Shown piece after piece: positions 1-8,363 of a stretch of DNA of 64,000 nucleotides (positions are counted from its first letter, which is position 1; every line of letters begins with the position of its first letter). The position numbers were made by a program, and so were the translations under genes. Source of the DNA: Bin87 sp965203855. Its GTDB lineage: Bacteria > Chloroflexota > Dehalococcoidia > Lucifugimonadales > UBA3495. The DNA is taken from positions 1,410,589 through 1,474,588 of the forward strand of contig CBDBDN010000005.1 of assembly GCA_965203855.1 (NCBI GenBank), written 5' to 3'. Under the pieces are notes generated by a model. That model worked only from the letters and a program-made list of their open reading frames with translations, ran no database searches and had not been told where the DNA came from.

Positions 1-24
1 ATGCCGGCGAAAGAATGGCGATAG

Positions 25-33
25 TGCTATAAT
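25..33 (+). promoter_or_regulatory. Extended -10 promoter of leuC
   Basis: The sequence TGCTATAAT is a perfect extended -10 element (TGn plus TATAAT). No convincing -35 is visible. Transcription would start near base 40, giving a leader of about 70 bases before leuC. The same 9-mer precedes three other genes in this window, which supports it as a real promoter type in this genome. Confidence 0.6.
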
Positions 34-111
34 GCCGGCGCTTTGCCGCAACTTTGCCGATAGCCGGCCTGCCGTAGGCAGCAGCCCGGCTTTGTAGAGG
101 AGGAATCTCAA

Positions 112-1515
112 TTGGCCGCCAGAACCATGTTTGAAAAGATTTGGGATGCCCATGTCGTCCACGAGGAACCGGGGCAGCCCTCGCTGATTTACATTGACCT
201 GCACCTGGTGCACGAAGTTACTTCGCCGCAAGCTTTCGACGGGCTGCGGATGGCCGGCCGCCAAGTGCGCCGCCCCGACCTTACCGTGGCCACCGCCGAC
301 CACAACACGCCGACCTGGGAACTGTCCCGCCCGGTGGAGGACCAAATTTCCAAAGCGCAGCTGGACGCTCTGGACCGCAACGCCGCCGAATTCGGCCTGC
401 CCTACTACTACGACCGTTTCAGCGAGAACCAGGGCATCGTTCATGTCATCGGACCGGATCTGGGATACACCCTGCCCGGCAAGACGGTGGTCTGCGGCGA
501 CAGCCATACTTCTACGCACGGCGCGCTGGGGTGTTTCGCCGTAGGCATTGGCACCTCCGAAGTGGAACACGTGCTGGCTACGCAGACGCTGCGGCAGTTC
601 AAGCCCAAAACTATGGAAGTCCGGGTTGACGGCGCGCTGCCCAACGGAGTGTCGGCCAAAGATGTCATTCTGGGCATCATCGGCAAAATCGGCGTCAACG
701 GCGGCACCGGCCATGTCATTGAGTACACCGGCGCGGCGATACGCGGCCTCTCCATGGACGGGCGAATGACGGTGTGCAACATGAGCATTGAGGGCGGCGC
801 CCGCGCCGGGATGATTGCCCCGGACGACACCACTTTTGAGTATGTCCGCACTCGCCCCTATGCTCCGAAAGGCGCGGCGCTGGAAGCGCAAATTGAGGAA
901 TGGCGCAGCCTGCCCACCGACGCCGGCGCCGCTTACGACCGCACCGTCGTTATCAATGCCGACGAACTGGCTCCGTATGTAACCTGGGGCACCAAGCCGG
1001 ACATGGTGGTTCCCGTTACCGACCGCGTGCCGGATCCGGCGTCTTTCGGCAGCGACGCCGAGCGCGAAGCCGCCGGGCGCGCCCTGGAATATATGGGGCT
1101 GGAGCCGAACCAGGCGATTGAGGACATCAAGATTGACCGCGTGTTTCTGGGCGCCTGCACCAATGCTCGCATTGACGACCTGCGCGCCGCCGCCGGCGTC
1201 ATCAAGGGGCGTCGGGTCAGTTCCGATGTGTACGCGATGGTGGTTCCCGGCTCGGCGCGCGTCAAAGCGCAGGCCGAAGCCGAGGGGCTGGATCGGGTAT
1301 TCCAGGACGCCGGCTTTGACTGGCGGGTAGCCGGCTGCTCAATGTGCCTGGGGATGAACCCGGACATTCTGGATCCCGGGCAGCGCTGCGCCTCCACTTC
1401 CAACCGCAACTTCGAAGGGCGGCAGGGCAAGGGCGGCCGGACGCATCTGGTCAGCCCCGAAATGGCGGCGGCGGCGGCCATCGCCGGCCGCTTTGTAGAT
1501 GTGCGCGACTTTTAG
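112..1515 (+). CDS. leuC: 3-isopropylmalate dehydratase large subunit
   Basis: LeuC isomerises 2-isopropylmalate to 3-isopropylmalate in leucine biosynthesis, as a cytoplasmic LeuC-LeuD heterodimer with a [4Fe-4S] cluster. The 467-residue protein has the aconitase-family motifs VCGDSHTSTHGALG near residues 127-140, GACTNAR near 346, and a C-terminal GCSMCLGMN, which together supply the three cluster cysteines. Length is normal for the family. I chose the TTG start at 112 because AGGAGG lies 8 bases upstream; the ATG at 127 has no such site. leuD follows 180 bases downstream on the same strand. A homoaconitase or citraconate role cannot be excluded from sequence alone, but pairing with leuD favours leucine synthesis. 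Confidence 0.95.
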   Translation: MAARTMFEKIWDAHVVHEEPGQPSLIYIDLHLVHEVTSPQAFDGLRMAGRQVRRPDLTVATADHNTPTWELSRPVEDQISKAQLDALDRNAAEFGLPYYYDRFSENQGIVHVIGPDLGYTLPGKTVVCGDSHTSTHGALGCFAVGIGTSEVEHVLATQTLRQFKPKTMEVRVDGALPNGVSAKDVILGIIGKIGVNGGTGHVIEYTGAAIRGLSMDGRMTVCNMSIEGGARAGMIAPDDTTFEYVRTRPYAPKGAALEAQIEEWRSLPTDAGAAYDRTVVINADELAPYVTWGTKPDMVVPVTDRVPDPASFGSDAEREAAGRALEYMGLEPNQAIEDIKIDRVFLGACTNARIDDLRAAAGVIKGRRVSSDVYAMVVPGSARVKAQAEAEGLDRVFQDAGFDWRVAGCSMCLGMNPDILDPGQRCASTSNRNFEGRQGKGGRTHLVSPEMAAAAAIAGRFVDVRDF

Positions 1516-1644
1516 GAAACGCACCGCCAAAGCGGGAACGGACCGGACAGTCAATTAGTCGGCTAATCAGTCAGTCAGTCGGCTAGTCAATCAATCATTG
1601 TTTCGCCCGTCCGTCCGTTCCCGCCGTACCGCAGCAGCAATGTG

Positions 1645-1666
1645 TACAATGTGTATATTGATACAC
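1645..1666 (+). promoter_or_regulatory. Possible leuD promoter with inverted repeat
   Basis: TACAAT at 1645-1650, preceded by TGTG, resembles a -10 element. Directly downstream, GTGTAT (1651-1656) and ATACAC (1661-1666) form a perfect inverted repeat with a 4-base spacer (ATTG), placed where an operator or a small 5' hairpin would sit. The low-complexity stretch before it (about 1550-1595, repeated AGTC/AATC words) holds no gene. This is a weak inference from position and symmetry. Confidence 0.35.
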
Positions 1667-1695
1667 TGGCACACTTTGGAGAGGTGATTCGCAAG

Positions 1696-2286
1696 ATGGA
1701 ACCCTTTACGCAATTGCAGGGCGTAGTAGCCCCGCTGGACGCCGTGAATGTGGACACGGATATGATTATCCCCGCCGTGTACCTGAAAAGCATTGAGCGG
1801 ACGGGTTTCGGCCCGCATCTGTTTGACCGCTACCGGTATAACGAGGACGGGTCGGAGAACCCGGACTTCGTGCTGAACCGGGACGCCTACCGTAGCGCCA
1901 AAATCCTGGTGTCCGGCCCCAACTTCGGCTGCGGTTCCTCACGGGAACACGCGCCGTGGGCGCTGGAGGATTACGGCATCCGGTGCATCATCGCGCCCAG
2001 CTTCGCCGACATCTTCTTTAACAACTGCTTCAAGAACGGCGTCCTGCCCTTGACGCTGCCGGAAGCGGAAGTGCGGCGGATTATCGATAAGTCCACCGAC
2101 CACCCCGGCCTGCAACTGACAGTTGACTTGGAGGCGCAGCAAGTGCGCGACGCCGACGAGGACATCGTAGTGGACTTTCAGGTGGACGAGTTCCGCCGCT
2201 ACTGCCTGCTCAACGGGCTGGACGACATCGGCCTGACCTTGCAGCACGAAAACGCCATCGCAGCGTTTGAAGCGCAGCGGGAATAG
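1696..2286 (+). CDS. leuD: 3-isopropylmalate dehydratase small subunit
   Basis: This is the swivel-domain partner of LeuC; the two together make the isopropylmalate isomerase active site. The 196-residue protein contains the family signature GPNFGCGSSREHAPWAL near residue 75, the VNVDTDMIIPAVYLK region near the N-terminus and the IIAPSFADIFFNN segment. An upstream in-frame ATG at 1642 is possible, but GGAGAGG ends about 11 bases before the ATG at 1696, and the protein aligned from there has the expected family N-terminus (MEPFTQLQG). A strong hairpin terminator follows the stop codon, so leuC-leuD looks like a complete two-gene unit. Confidence 0.95.
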   Translation: MEPFTQLQGVVAPLDAVNVDTDMIIPAVYLKSIERTGFGPHLFDRYRYNEDGSENPDFVLNRDAYRSAKILVSGPNFGCGSSREHAPWALEDYGIRCIIAPSFADIFFNNCFKNGVLPLTLPEAEVRRIIDKSTDHPGLQLTVDLEAQQVRDADEDIVVDFQVDEFRRYCLLNGLDDIGLTLQHENAIAAFEAQRE

Positions 2287-2320
2287 GCGGGCCGCTAGGT
2301 TTGGCGCGGTTCACCGGCGG

Positions 2321-2345
2321 CGAGGGCGCAATGCGCCCTCGTTTT
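2321..2345 (+). terminator. Rho-independent terminator after leuD
   Basis: CGAGGGCGC (2321-2329) and GCGCCCTCG (2333-2341) form a perfect 9-bp stem with an AAT loop, followed at once by TTTT. It lies 35 bases after the leuD stop codon. Confidence 0.8.
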
Positions 2346-2409
2346 CATACCAAGGCGTGGGGGAATTGGGAATGACGAAAGATCAAGCCGAAATGCTATC
2401 CAACCGGCT

Positions 2410-2415
2410 ATAATA
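2410..2415 (+). promoter_or_regulatory. Possible -10 element
   Basis: TATAAT lies 26 bases upstream of the ATG at 2442 and downstream of the leuD terminator. No -35 or TG extension is seen. It is the best candidate promoter for the duplicated gene pair that follows. Confidence 0.4.
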
Positions 2416-2441
2416 GCATCGGCGCTCTGCTCCGCCACTCC

Positions 2442-3053
2442 ATGCAACGGAGGCCGATTATCAGCCCAACGGACAACCGCAATCAGAATCTCAACCGCAA
2501 ACCCGAATCCCATGACCAACCGGCCCGCCGGTTCAACCTCAAAAGCAAAAGTTTCTGGGCCGCGCCGGCCGCCATCGCCGTCATTACGCTGCATCGCTAT
2601 CTGGACTGGCAAATCCCCATCCCGCTGCCGCAGTCCTGGCTGAGCAATTCCATCGTGTCCGCTATCGCCCGGCAAGCCAGCGAACCGGAAATGATTGGCT
2701 ACATCGCGCTGGCCGCCGCCTTTTTCGCCTACTGGTGCGCCAAAGAGAACTGCCCCGCCGCCATCAAGGAGTTAGTGAATATGGGTATCGCCGCCTACTT
2801 CCGGCAAATCAAAGAGGAAGTCATCGCCGAAGCCGAGGCCAAAGCTGAGGCCAGGGGCCGGGCCGAAGGCATCGCCAAGGGCACCGCCGAGGCCAAGGCC
2901 GAAGGCATCAGTGAGGGCCGCGAACTCGCCATCAGCGAACTGCGCGCAATGCCCCGCCACGAAGCCCTAGCCCTGCTGGAACGCCAGGACACGGACGCAG
3001 AGCCGAACCCGGCATCCCCGCCCGCCGCCAACGACCAACCGCCCCCGGCCTGA
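2442..3053 (+). CDS. Membrane protein with charged Ala/Glu/Gly repeat tail, copy A
   Basis: Function is not recognised. The 203-residue product has a polar, basic N-terminal 30 residues, two hydrophobic segments (WAAPAAIAVITL near 40-50 and IALAAAFFAYW near 88-98) and a long charged tail made of AEAKAEARGRAEG-type units (about 125-165), likely a cytoplasmic helix. A nearly identical gene follows directly, so the pair is a tandem duplication. The ATG is supported only by the TATAAT 26 bases upstream: there is no normal ribosome site, and instead GGAGG lies inside the coding sequence at codons 3-4. Similar two-part proteins (membrane segment plus charged tail) occur at 20008, 44352 and 63177. 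Confidence 0.6.
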   Translation: MQRRPIISPTDNRNQNLNRKPESHDQPARRFNLKSKSFWAAPAAIAVITLHRYLDWQIPIPLPQSWLSNSIVSAIARQASEPEMIGYIALAAAFFAYWCAKENCPAAIKELVNMGIAAYFRQIKEEVIAEAEAKAEARGRAEGIAKGTAEAKAEGISEGRELAISELRAMPRHEALALLERQDTDAEPNPASPPAANDQPPPA

Positions 3054-3695
3054 TCGCCCCGGGCATTGCGGAATGCCGGACCGCCGCCGTCGGCACTGCC
3101 ACAATACGCAACGGAGGCCGATTATCTCCCCACCGGACAACTTCAATCAAAATCCCCACCGCAAGCCCCAACACAAACCCGCCCGCCGGTTCGATTTCAG
3201 GAGCAAAAGTTTCTGGGCCGCGCCGGCCGCCATCGCCGTCATTACGCTGCATCGGTATCTGGACTGGCAAATCCCCATCCCGATGCCGCAAACCTGGCTG
3301 AGCAATTCCGTCGCTGCCGCCATCGCCCGGCAGGTCAGCGAACCGGAAACGGTCGGCTACATCGCGCTGGCCGCCGCCTTTTTCGCCTACTGGTGCGCCA
3401 AAGAAAACTGCCCCGCCGCCATCAAGGAGTTCGTAGATATGGGTATCGCCGCCTATTTCCGCCAAATCAAAGAGGAAGTCATCGCCGAAGCCAAAGCCGA
3501 GGCCAGGGGCGAGGCCAATGGCCGCGAGCGCGCCATCAGCGAACTGCGCGCAATGCCCCGCCACGAAGCCCTCGCCCTGCTGGAACGCCAGGACACGAAT
3601 ACGGACCCGGACGCAGAGCCGGACGCGGCATCCCCGCCCGCCGCCAACGGCCAACCGCCCCCGGCCTGATCGCCCCGGGCATTGCGGAATGCCAT
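2446..3695 (+). repeat. Tandem gene duplication of about 0.6 kb
   Basis: The stretch starting at CAACGGAGGCCGATTATC (about 2445) is repeated from about 3109. Both units end with the same 3' flank, CTGATCGCCCCGGGCATTG (about 3050 and 3667), so the duplicated unit includes the stop codon and some downstream DNA. The copies differ by point changes and by loss of two repeat units of the charged tail in copy B. Confidence 0.85.
3073..3669 (+). CDS. Membrane protein with charged repeat tail, copy B
   Basis: This is the paralogue of the gene before it, with the same two hydrophobic segments and a shorter charged tail (198 residues from the ATG at 3073). The codon matching copy A's ATG is ACG here (at 3106), so translation must begin elsewhere. 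The ATG at 3073 adds 11 arginine- and histidine-rich residues that copy A lacks and that come from the duplicated 3' flank. Either this upstream ATG was captured after the duplication, or both copies start at a non-standard codon just after the shared GGAGG. The body is conserved in frame, which argues the protein is still made. Confidence 0.5.
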   Translation: MPDRRRRHCHNTQRRPIISPPDNFNQNPHRKPQHKPARRFDFRSKSFWAAPAAIAVITLHRYLDWQIPIPMPQTWLSNSVAAAIARQVSEPETVGYIALAAAFFAYWCAKENCPAAIKEFVDMGIAAYFRQIKEEVIAEAKAEARGEANGRERAISELRAMPRHEALALLERQDTNTDPDAEPDAASPPAANGQPPPA

Positions 3696-3753
3696 CCCGC
3701 CGGCACAATCAACCGCAGGGCGCCGGCCGCCCTGGTATCCGACGCTGCCAGCG

Positions 3754-4197
3754 TCAGCTTGCGCCGGCGTCCGGCAGTCGCAGATACTCCGGCTCTCCGA
3801 ACAAAGTTTGCGTCCGCAGCGCGTCCCGGTCGGCGGTCGCAACTCCCGCGTAAGGTTCAATACTGCCCCAAGGCGTGGAGCGGGAAGCAAAGCGAAAATG
3901 CTCCGTGCGCCCGTCGCGGAATGTAACATTCCACACGATGTCCTGCCCCTCGTAATGCGGCTGCACTTCGGCGCCCAGCGGCACAAAGTCGGCATACCCC
4001 CGCACATGAATAGCATTCTCCGGACACAGCTTGACGCAGGCAAAGCATTCGGAGCACATATCCGGCTCCTGGTTGCTGCCCTTGTTGACGATGTCGTCCA
4101 GCACCATCAGGTCGTTGGGGCAGATGTACACGCACTGCGGCCCGCCATGTACGCCGGCGCAGGCGTTGCAGGCGGCAGGGTCAACATAAGTAGGCAC
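3754..4197 (-). CDS. aprB: Adenylylsulfate reductase beta subunit, orphan
   Basis: AprB is the iron-sulfur subunit that passes electrons to or from AprA in dissimilatory APS reductase. From the GTG at 4197 the 147-residue protein starts PTYVDP and carries eight cluster cysteines, C10, C13, C22, C26 and C48, C51, C54, C58, enough for two [4Fe-4S] clusters. It also has the family strings YICPNDLMVLD and VRGYADFVPLGAE. GAGGAG lies 7 bases before this GTG, and TGGTACAAT is placed as a promoter just upstream, so longer upstream starts are unlikely. No aprA, sat or qmo gene lies in the window. A standalone ferredoxin-like role is the alternative. Confidence 0.85.
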   Translation of the reverse strand: MPTYVDPAACNACAGVHGGPQCVYICPNDLMVLDDIVNKGSNQEPDMCSECFACVKLCPENAIHVRGYADFVPLGAEVQPHYEGQDIVWNVTFRDGRTEHFRFASRSTPWGSIEPYAGVATADRDALRTQTLFGEPEYLRLPDAGAS

Positions 4198-4243
4198 GGG
4201 GCAGCTCCTCAATATCCGGTATCGCGGCAAAATTGTGCCAAGC

Positions 4244-4252
4244 ATTGTACCA
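4244..4252 (-). promoter_or_regulatory. Extended -10 promoter of aprB
   Basis: Read on the minus strand this is TGGTACAAT, an extended -10 form, about 47 bases before the GTG start of aprB. It supports the short GTG-started form of the protein. Confidence 0.45.
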
Positions 4253-4594
4253 TCATCCCGGCCATTCTGCCGCCATTTCGCCCCCCCAAACCGCATTCAT
4301 AATGCCGATTCTAACCGGCATCTACCCCTAACGGCGCCGGCGCAATCCTGCATATCCGGCCTATCGGTGTAAAGCAGCGCCCCAAGGATAGGGCCGGCCA
4401 GAGTGCGGAAAGGCCAAGGTAATGGCAAAAGGCCAGGGTTGCCGCCATCGCCCCGGCGGGGTATATTGCCCGCATCAATAATCCGTCCGTCAACCCACCC
4501 GACAGCCGCCGTTTCCCCGGCGCCGTCGCATCAAGCGACCCGGCCCGGGCGAATGAACGAATGGCTGAATCAATCAATAAGGAGCGCAATCATT
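4253..4594. other. Gene-free stretch between divergent genes
   Basis: This holds the divergent upstream regions of aprB and the carboxymuconolactone decarboxylase-family gene. Open frames here (for example 4311-4589 minus) have no recognisable protein features and no ribosome site. The only clear signal is AAGGAG at 4579-4584 for the plus-strand gene. Confidence 0.5.
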
Positions 4595-5140
4595 ATGGCC
4601 CGTCTGGACAACATTACCCGCGAGCAGCTGCCCGCCGAGCATCAGGATTTCTACGATTCCATCGCCAGCAGCCGCGGCAGCGTGCGCGGCCCTTACGGCG
4701 TCCTGCTGCACAGCCCCGACCTGGCGGCGCGCGTCGCCCACACCGGAACTTTCGTCCGCTTTGGCCTGGACATCACAGAGGCGCAGCGTGAAATCGTCAT
4801 TTGCGCTACCGCCCGCGAAATCCGCCAGCAGTACGAATTCTCCGCCCACGCCCGCCTCGCCCGCCAGGCCGGCGTCTCCGAGGACACCGTCCGCGCCATC
4901 GCTACCGGCGCCGCCCCGGCCGGTATGTCCGGCATCGAAGCCGCGCTGGTCAAGTATGTGCAGGAACTGGCCCGCAACCACAAAATCAGCGACGCCACTT
5001 TCAACGCCGTCAACGACTACTTCGGCACCGAAAAAACCGTCGGCATCACCGCCCTCATCGGCCACTATATGCTCGTCGGGCAGATACTGACCGCCTTTGA
5101 GGTTGACCTCCCGGAAGGCGTCCAGCCGGAAATAACCTAG
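4595..5140 (+). CDS. Carboxymuconolactone decarboxylase-family protein
   Basis: The 181-residue protein belongs to the AhpD/CMD-like all-helical family. It has the typical N-terminal LPAEHQDFYDSIA segment, then FGLDITEAQREIVI and the family helix EFSAHARLARQAGVS. The redox CxxC pair of AhpD proteins is absent, so it fits the non-redox CMD branch, whose members act on aromatic-catabolism lactones or have unknown substrates. The ATG at 4595 has AAGGAG about 10 bases upstream; upstream in-frame ATGs at 4403 and beyond lack one. It stands alone between aprB and repeat DNA, so the neighbours do not reveal the substrate. Confidence 0.8.
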   Translation: MARLDNITREQLPAEHQDFYDSIASSRGSVRGPYGVLLHSPDLAARVAHTGTFVRFGLDITEAQREIVICATAREIRQQYEFSAHARLARQAGVSEDTVRAIATGAAPAGMSGIEAALVKYVQELARNHKISDATFNAVNDYFGTEKTVGITALIGHYMLVGQILTAFEVDLPEGVQPEIT

Positions 5141-5149
5141 CCGGCCCGC

Positions 5150-5400
5150 GCCAACCGTCATACCGCCCACCCCAACCGTCATTCCAGCACCCCCCAACCG
5201 TCATTCCAGCATCCCCAACCGTCATTCCAGCATCCCCAACCGTCATTCCAGCATCCCCAACCGTCATTCCGGCGCAAGCCGGAATCTATGGTTGCTGATT
5301 GCAGTACCGTATTGGCGGATTACGACGCCCGGATTCCGGCGCGAGCCGGAATGACATCTCTCGGTAGATTCCGGCGCAAGCCGGAACGACGCCCTAAAAA
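5150..5400 (+). repeat. 21-bp half-repeat array leading into hairpin repeats
   Basis: About four tandem copies of a 21-bp unit, AACCGTCATTCCAGCATCCCC, run from 5180 to 5260. They end in a full hairpin repeat, ATTCCGGC-GCAA-GCCGGAAT (about 5263-5283). Two further hairpin copies, with GCGA and GCAA loops, lie at about 5332-5352 and 5368-5389. The tandem unit shares its CCGTCATTCC core with the hairpin's left arm and flank. Confidence 0.85.
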
Positions 5401-5413
5401 CAGGAGGCTTTCT

Positions 5414-5941
5414 ATGCCGGCCGCCGACGGACTGATTTCCGCCCTGGAAAACAACTTCGTTACCATCGACCTCGCTCTGCGGGATCTGGACGATGACCAG
5501 TTTCACCGCATCCCGGCCGACGACTGCAACTCCGTCGCCTGGATTCTCTGGCATCTGTCGCGGGTCATCGATTCCTTTATCCATACCCGGCTGCGGGATT
5601 TGCCGCAGCTCTGGGACGCCGGCGACTGGGCGCGCCACTACACCCTGCCCGCCGACGGCGAAAACCGCGGCCTCGGCTGGACCCACGCAATGGTCTGCGA
5701 CTGGCAGCCCCCGGCCCGCAGCGTCCAGATGGACTACTTTGAGCAGGTGCGCGCCGCCCTGCGCGAATATCTGCCCTCCCTCACCGCAGCCCAGATGCAG
5801 CAGACGAAAGTCATTCCCCCGGTATCCGAGCCGCGCACCGTAGCCGCCGCCCTCGGCCAAATGACCTGGGACTGCGTCTCCCACGGCGGCCAAATCGCCT
5901 TCCTCCGCGGAATGTACAAGGGCATGGGCTGGCATCGCTAA
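5414..5941 (+). CDS. DinB/DUF664-family protein
   Basis: The 175-residue product fits the DinB four-helix family (metal-dependent thiol transferases and relatives of unknown role). It shows the AWILWHLSRVIDSF helix near residue 40, where family members place the first metal-binding histidine, and SHGGQIAFLRGMYKG near the C-terminus with the last one. AGGAGG ends 6 bases before the ATG, fixing the start. The gene is flanked by hairpin repeats on both sides and has no operon partner. A bacillithiol- or mycothiol-dependent transferase role is possible but not shown. Confidence 0.75.
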   Translation: MPAADGLISALENNFVTIDLALRDLDDDQFHRIPADDCNSVAWILWHLSRVIDSFIHTRLRDLPQLWDAGDWARHYTLPADGENRGLGWTHAMVCDWQPPARSVQMDYFEQVRAALREYLPSLTAAQMQQTKVIPPVSEPRTVAAALGQMTWDCVSHGGQIAFLRGMYKGMGWHR

Positions 5942-6120
5942 CCCAACCGTCAATCCAACCCCCTAGCCGTCATTCCAACACCCGCCGCAACCGTCATTCC
6001 GGCGCAAGCCGGAATCCCGCCGCAACCGCATACCAATACCCCCAACCGTCGTACCAACACCCTCAACCGTCATTCCGGCGCAAGCCGGAATCCACTCCCC
6101 AATCCGAAAATCAAAATCCC
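5942..6120 (+). repeat. Hairpin repeats upstream of ftsH
   Basis: Two full ATTCCGGC-GCAA-GCCGGAAT hairpins (about 5995-6014 and 6071-6090) sit among degenerate CCGTCATTCC half-repeats. The rest of the gap to 6275 has no gene; it carries the ftsH leader with CAGGAG before the ATG. Confidence 0.8.
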
Positions 6121-6275
6121 ATCCATGCCATTGCCGTCCCAGCAGCAGGACGGCAGGCTTTGCATTTTCGGCATTCCCCCGCTAATATGGTAAGTGATGC
6201 GCGGGTTATCCTCGCGCCCGATGCCGGCCAGCCCGCGCCGGCCGCCGCGGCGCCGTACCGACCCGCAGGAGCGTT

Positions 6276-8279
6276 ATGACTAACAACCGCTGGGTTCGCA
6301 ACAGCCTCATCTACCTGCTTATCATCATCGGCGTCATCGTCATCTTTTACACGGTGATCCCCAGCTTCGGCAGCGACGAGCAGCTGTCATTCTCCGAAGT
6401 GCTGGCCAGAGCGCAGAGCGGCCAACTGGCGAGCATCGTCCAGGACGGCGAAAAGCTCACGGTCACCGCCCACTCCGCCTCCGGCAGTGATCCGGCTAAA
6501 TTCAACAGCCGCATCCCGGCGAGCACCGACCTGCCCCGGCTACTCAATGATATGGGTTTGCTGGCCGGCCCTAATCAGCTAGATTTTTCGGCCAAAGGCT
6601 CCAGCGGCCTCGGCAGCTTCTTTGGCATCCTGCTCAACTTCCTGCCCCTCATTTTCTTTGGCGGACTTATCCTTCTGATGATGCGCCAGGCCCAAGGCTC
6701 CAACAGCCAGACCATGAGCTTCGGACGCAGCCGGGCGCGGATGCTCCCCTTTAACCGCCCCACCGTAACTTTCAACGACGTCGCTGGCGTGGACGAAGCC
6801 AAAACTGAACTTGAGGAAGTGGTTGACTTCCTCAAATACCCGGAACGCTTCCTCTCGCTGGGCGCCCGCATTCCCAAAGGCGTCCTGCTGGTCGGCCCCC
6901 CCGGCACCGGCAAAACCCTGCTGGCCCGCGCCGTCGCCGGCGAAGCCGGCGTCCCCTTCTTTCACATCTCCGGCAGCGAATTCGTCGAAATGTTCGTCGG
7001 CGTCGGCGCCGCCCGCGTCCGCGACCTCTTTGAGCAGGCCAAACGCAACTCCCCCTGCATCCTGTTCGTCGACGAAATCGACGCCGTCGGACGCCATCGC
7101 GGCGCCGGACTCGGCGGCGGCCACGACGAGCGCGAGCAGACCCTCAACCAGATCCTGGTGGAAATGGACGGCTTTGAGACCAATACCAATATCATCGTCA
7201 TCGCCGCCACCAACCGCCCGGACATCCTGGATCCCGCCCTGCTGCGCCCCGGCCGCTTTGACCGCCGCGTTACCCTCGACCTCCCCGACGTCACCGGCCG
7301 CGCCGCCATCCTTGCCGTCCATGTCGCCGGCAAGCCCCTGTCCAACGAAATCAATACCGAAGTCCTCGCCCGCGAAACCCCCGGCTTCAGCGGCGCCGAC
7401 CTCTCCAACCTCGTCAACGAAGCCGCTCTGCTGGCCGCCCGCAAGAACCAGTCCAGCATCTACATGATCGACTTTGAGGAAGCCATTGAACGCGTCATCG
7501 CCGGGCCGGAACGCAAGAGCCGCGTCATCAGCCAGCGCGAAAAAGAGATGACCGCCTACCACGAAGCCGGCCATGCCCTCGTCGCCTGGAACCTCCCCCA
7601 CGCCGACCGCGTCCACAAAATCAGCATCGTCTCCCGCGGCAACATGGGCGGACACACTACCCTGCTCCCCGAGGAAGATCGCTACCTCTGGACCAAGAAC
7701 CAGTTCCAGGATATGCTTGGCGTGATGATGGGCGGACGCGTCGCCGAGGAACTGATTTTTGACGAAGTAACCACCGGCGCCAGCAACGACATTGAACGGG
7801 CCACCAAAACCGCCCTCGGTATGGTCAAACGCTACGGGATGTCCCCCAGCCTGGGGCCGCGCACCTTCGGCAAGCGCGAGGAACTCGTCTTTCTCGGCCG
7901 CGAAATCAGCGAGGAACGCGACTACGGCGACAAAATCGCCGAGGAAATCGACGGCGAAGTCCGCCATCTGATTAACAGCGCCTACCGCCAAGCCCAGCAA
8001 ATCCTGATTGACCACAAGCCCAAGCTGGTGCAGATTGCCGAGTATCTGATTGAACACGAGGCCATCTCCGGCGAGGCCCTGAACCGGCTGTTCAACGAGG
8101 ATGCGCCCGGCGCCGAACCGCAGCCGGCCCGCCCCACGCCGGCCCCAACGCCCCCGCCCTATGCCCCCCCGGCGCCGCCCGTCAATCAGGGCGACCCGTT
8201 GCCCGCGCCATCCCCGGCCCCCTCTTTCGGCAGCGCCGCCATTCCCCACCCAACCGCCGGCCCCCACGCCCCCAACTGA
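6276..8279 (+). CDS. ftsH: ATP-dependent zinc metalloprotease FtsH
   Basis: FtsH is a membrane-anchored hexameric AAA+ protease that degrades misfolded membrane proteins and short-lived regulators. The 667-residue protein has an N-terminal membrane helix (about 11-28), a periplasmic loop, a second helix (about 117-135), Walker A GPPGTGKT near 207-214, Walker B CILFVDEIDAVG, the second region of homology ATNRPDILDPALLRPGRFDR, and the zinc site HEAGH near 429-433 with a later downstream Asp/Glu ligand region. CAGGAG precedes the ATG. The C-terminus carries an unusual proline/alanine-rich tail of some 55 residues, not part of the protease fold. It stands alone. Confidence 0.97.
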   Translation: MTNNRWVRNSLIYLLIIIGVIVIFYTVIPSFGSDEQLSFSEVLARAQSGQLASIVQDGEKLTVTAHSASGSDPAKFNSRIPASTDLPRLLNDMGLLAGPNQLDFSAKGSSGLGSFFGILLNFLPLIFFGGLILLMMRQAQGSNSQTMSFGRSRARMLPFNRPTVTFNDVAGVDEAKTELEEVVDFLKYPERFLSLGARIPKGVLLVGPPGTGKTLLARAVAGEAGVPFFHISGSEFVEMFVGVGAARVRDLFEQAKRNSPCILFVDEIDAVGRHRGAGLGGGHDEREQTLNQILVEMDGFETNTNIIVIAATNRPDILDPALLRPGRFDRRVTLDLPDVTGRAAILAVHVAGKPLSNEINTEVLARETPGFSGADLSNLVNEAALLAARKNQSSIYMIDFEEAIERVIAGPERKSRVISQREKEMTAYHEAGHALVAWNLPHADRVHKISIVSRGNMGGHTTLLPEEDRYLWTKNQFQDMLGVMMGGRVAEELIFDEVTTGASNDIERATKTALGMVKRYGMSPSLGPRTFGKREELVFLGREISEERDYGDKIAEEIDGEVRHLINSAYRQAQQILIDHKPKLVQIAEYLIEHEAISGEALNRLFNEDAPGAEPQPARPTPAPTPPPYAPPAPPVNQGDPLPAPSPAPSFGSAAIPHPTAGPHAPN

Positions 8280-8301
8280 CCAACACCCCAACCGTAATGC
8301 A

Positions 8302-8332
8302 CCGTCATTCCGGCGAAAGCCGGAATGACGGC
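8302..8332 (+). repeat. Hairpin repeat, GAAA loop
   Basis: ATTCCGGC-GAAA-GCCGGAAT is a perfect 8-bp stem with a GNRA-type loop, located just after ftsH. It could act as a 3' RNA hairpin, but no T tract follows. Confidence 0.8.
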
Positions 8333-8363
8333 TAGGGCAACCGCGCCGGCGCAAGGAAAAACC

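Noticed and set aside
4311..4589. Minus-strand frame upstream of aprB as aprA remnant
   Set aside because: No FAD-binding or AprA motif can be seen, and the aprB promoter lies between them.
6579..8354. 591-codon open frame opposite ftsH
   Set aside because: It is the antisense shadow of ftsH, with Gly/Ala/Asp-biased composition set by the GC-rich third positions of the real gene.
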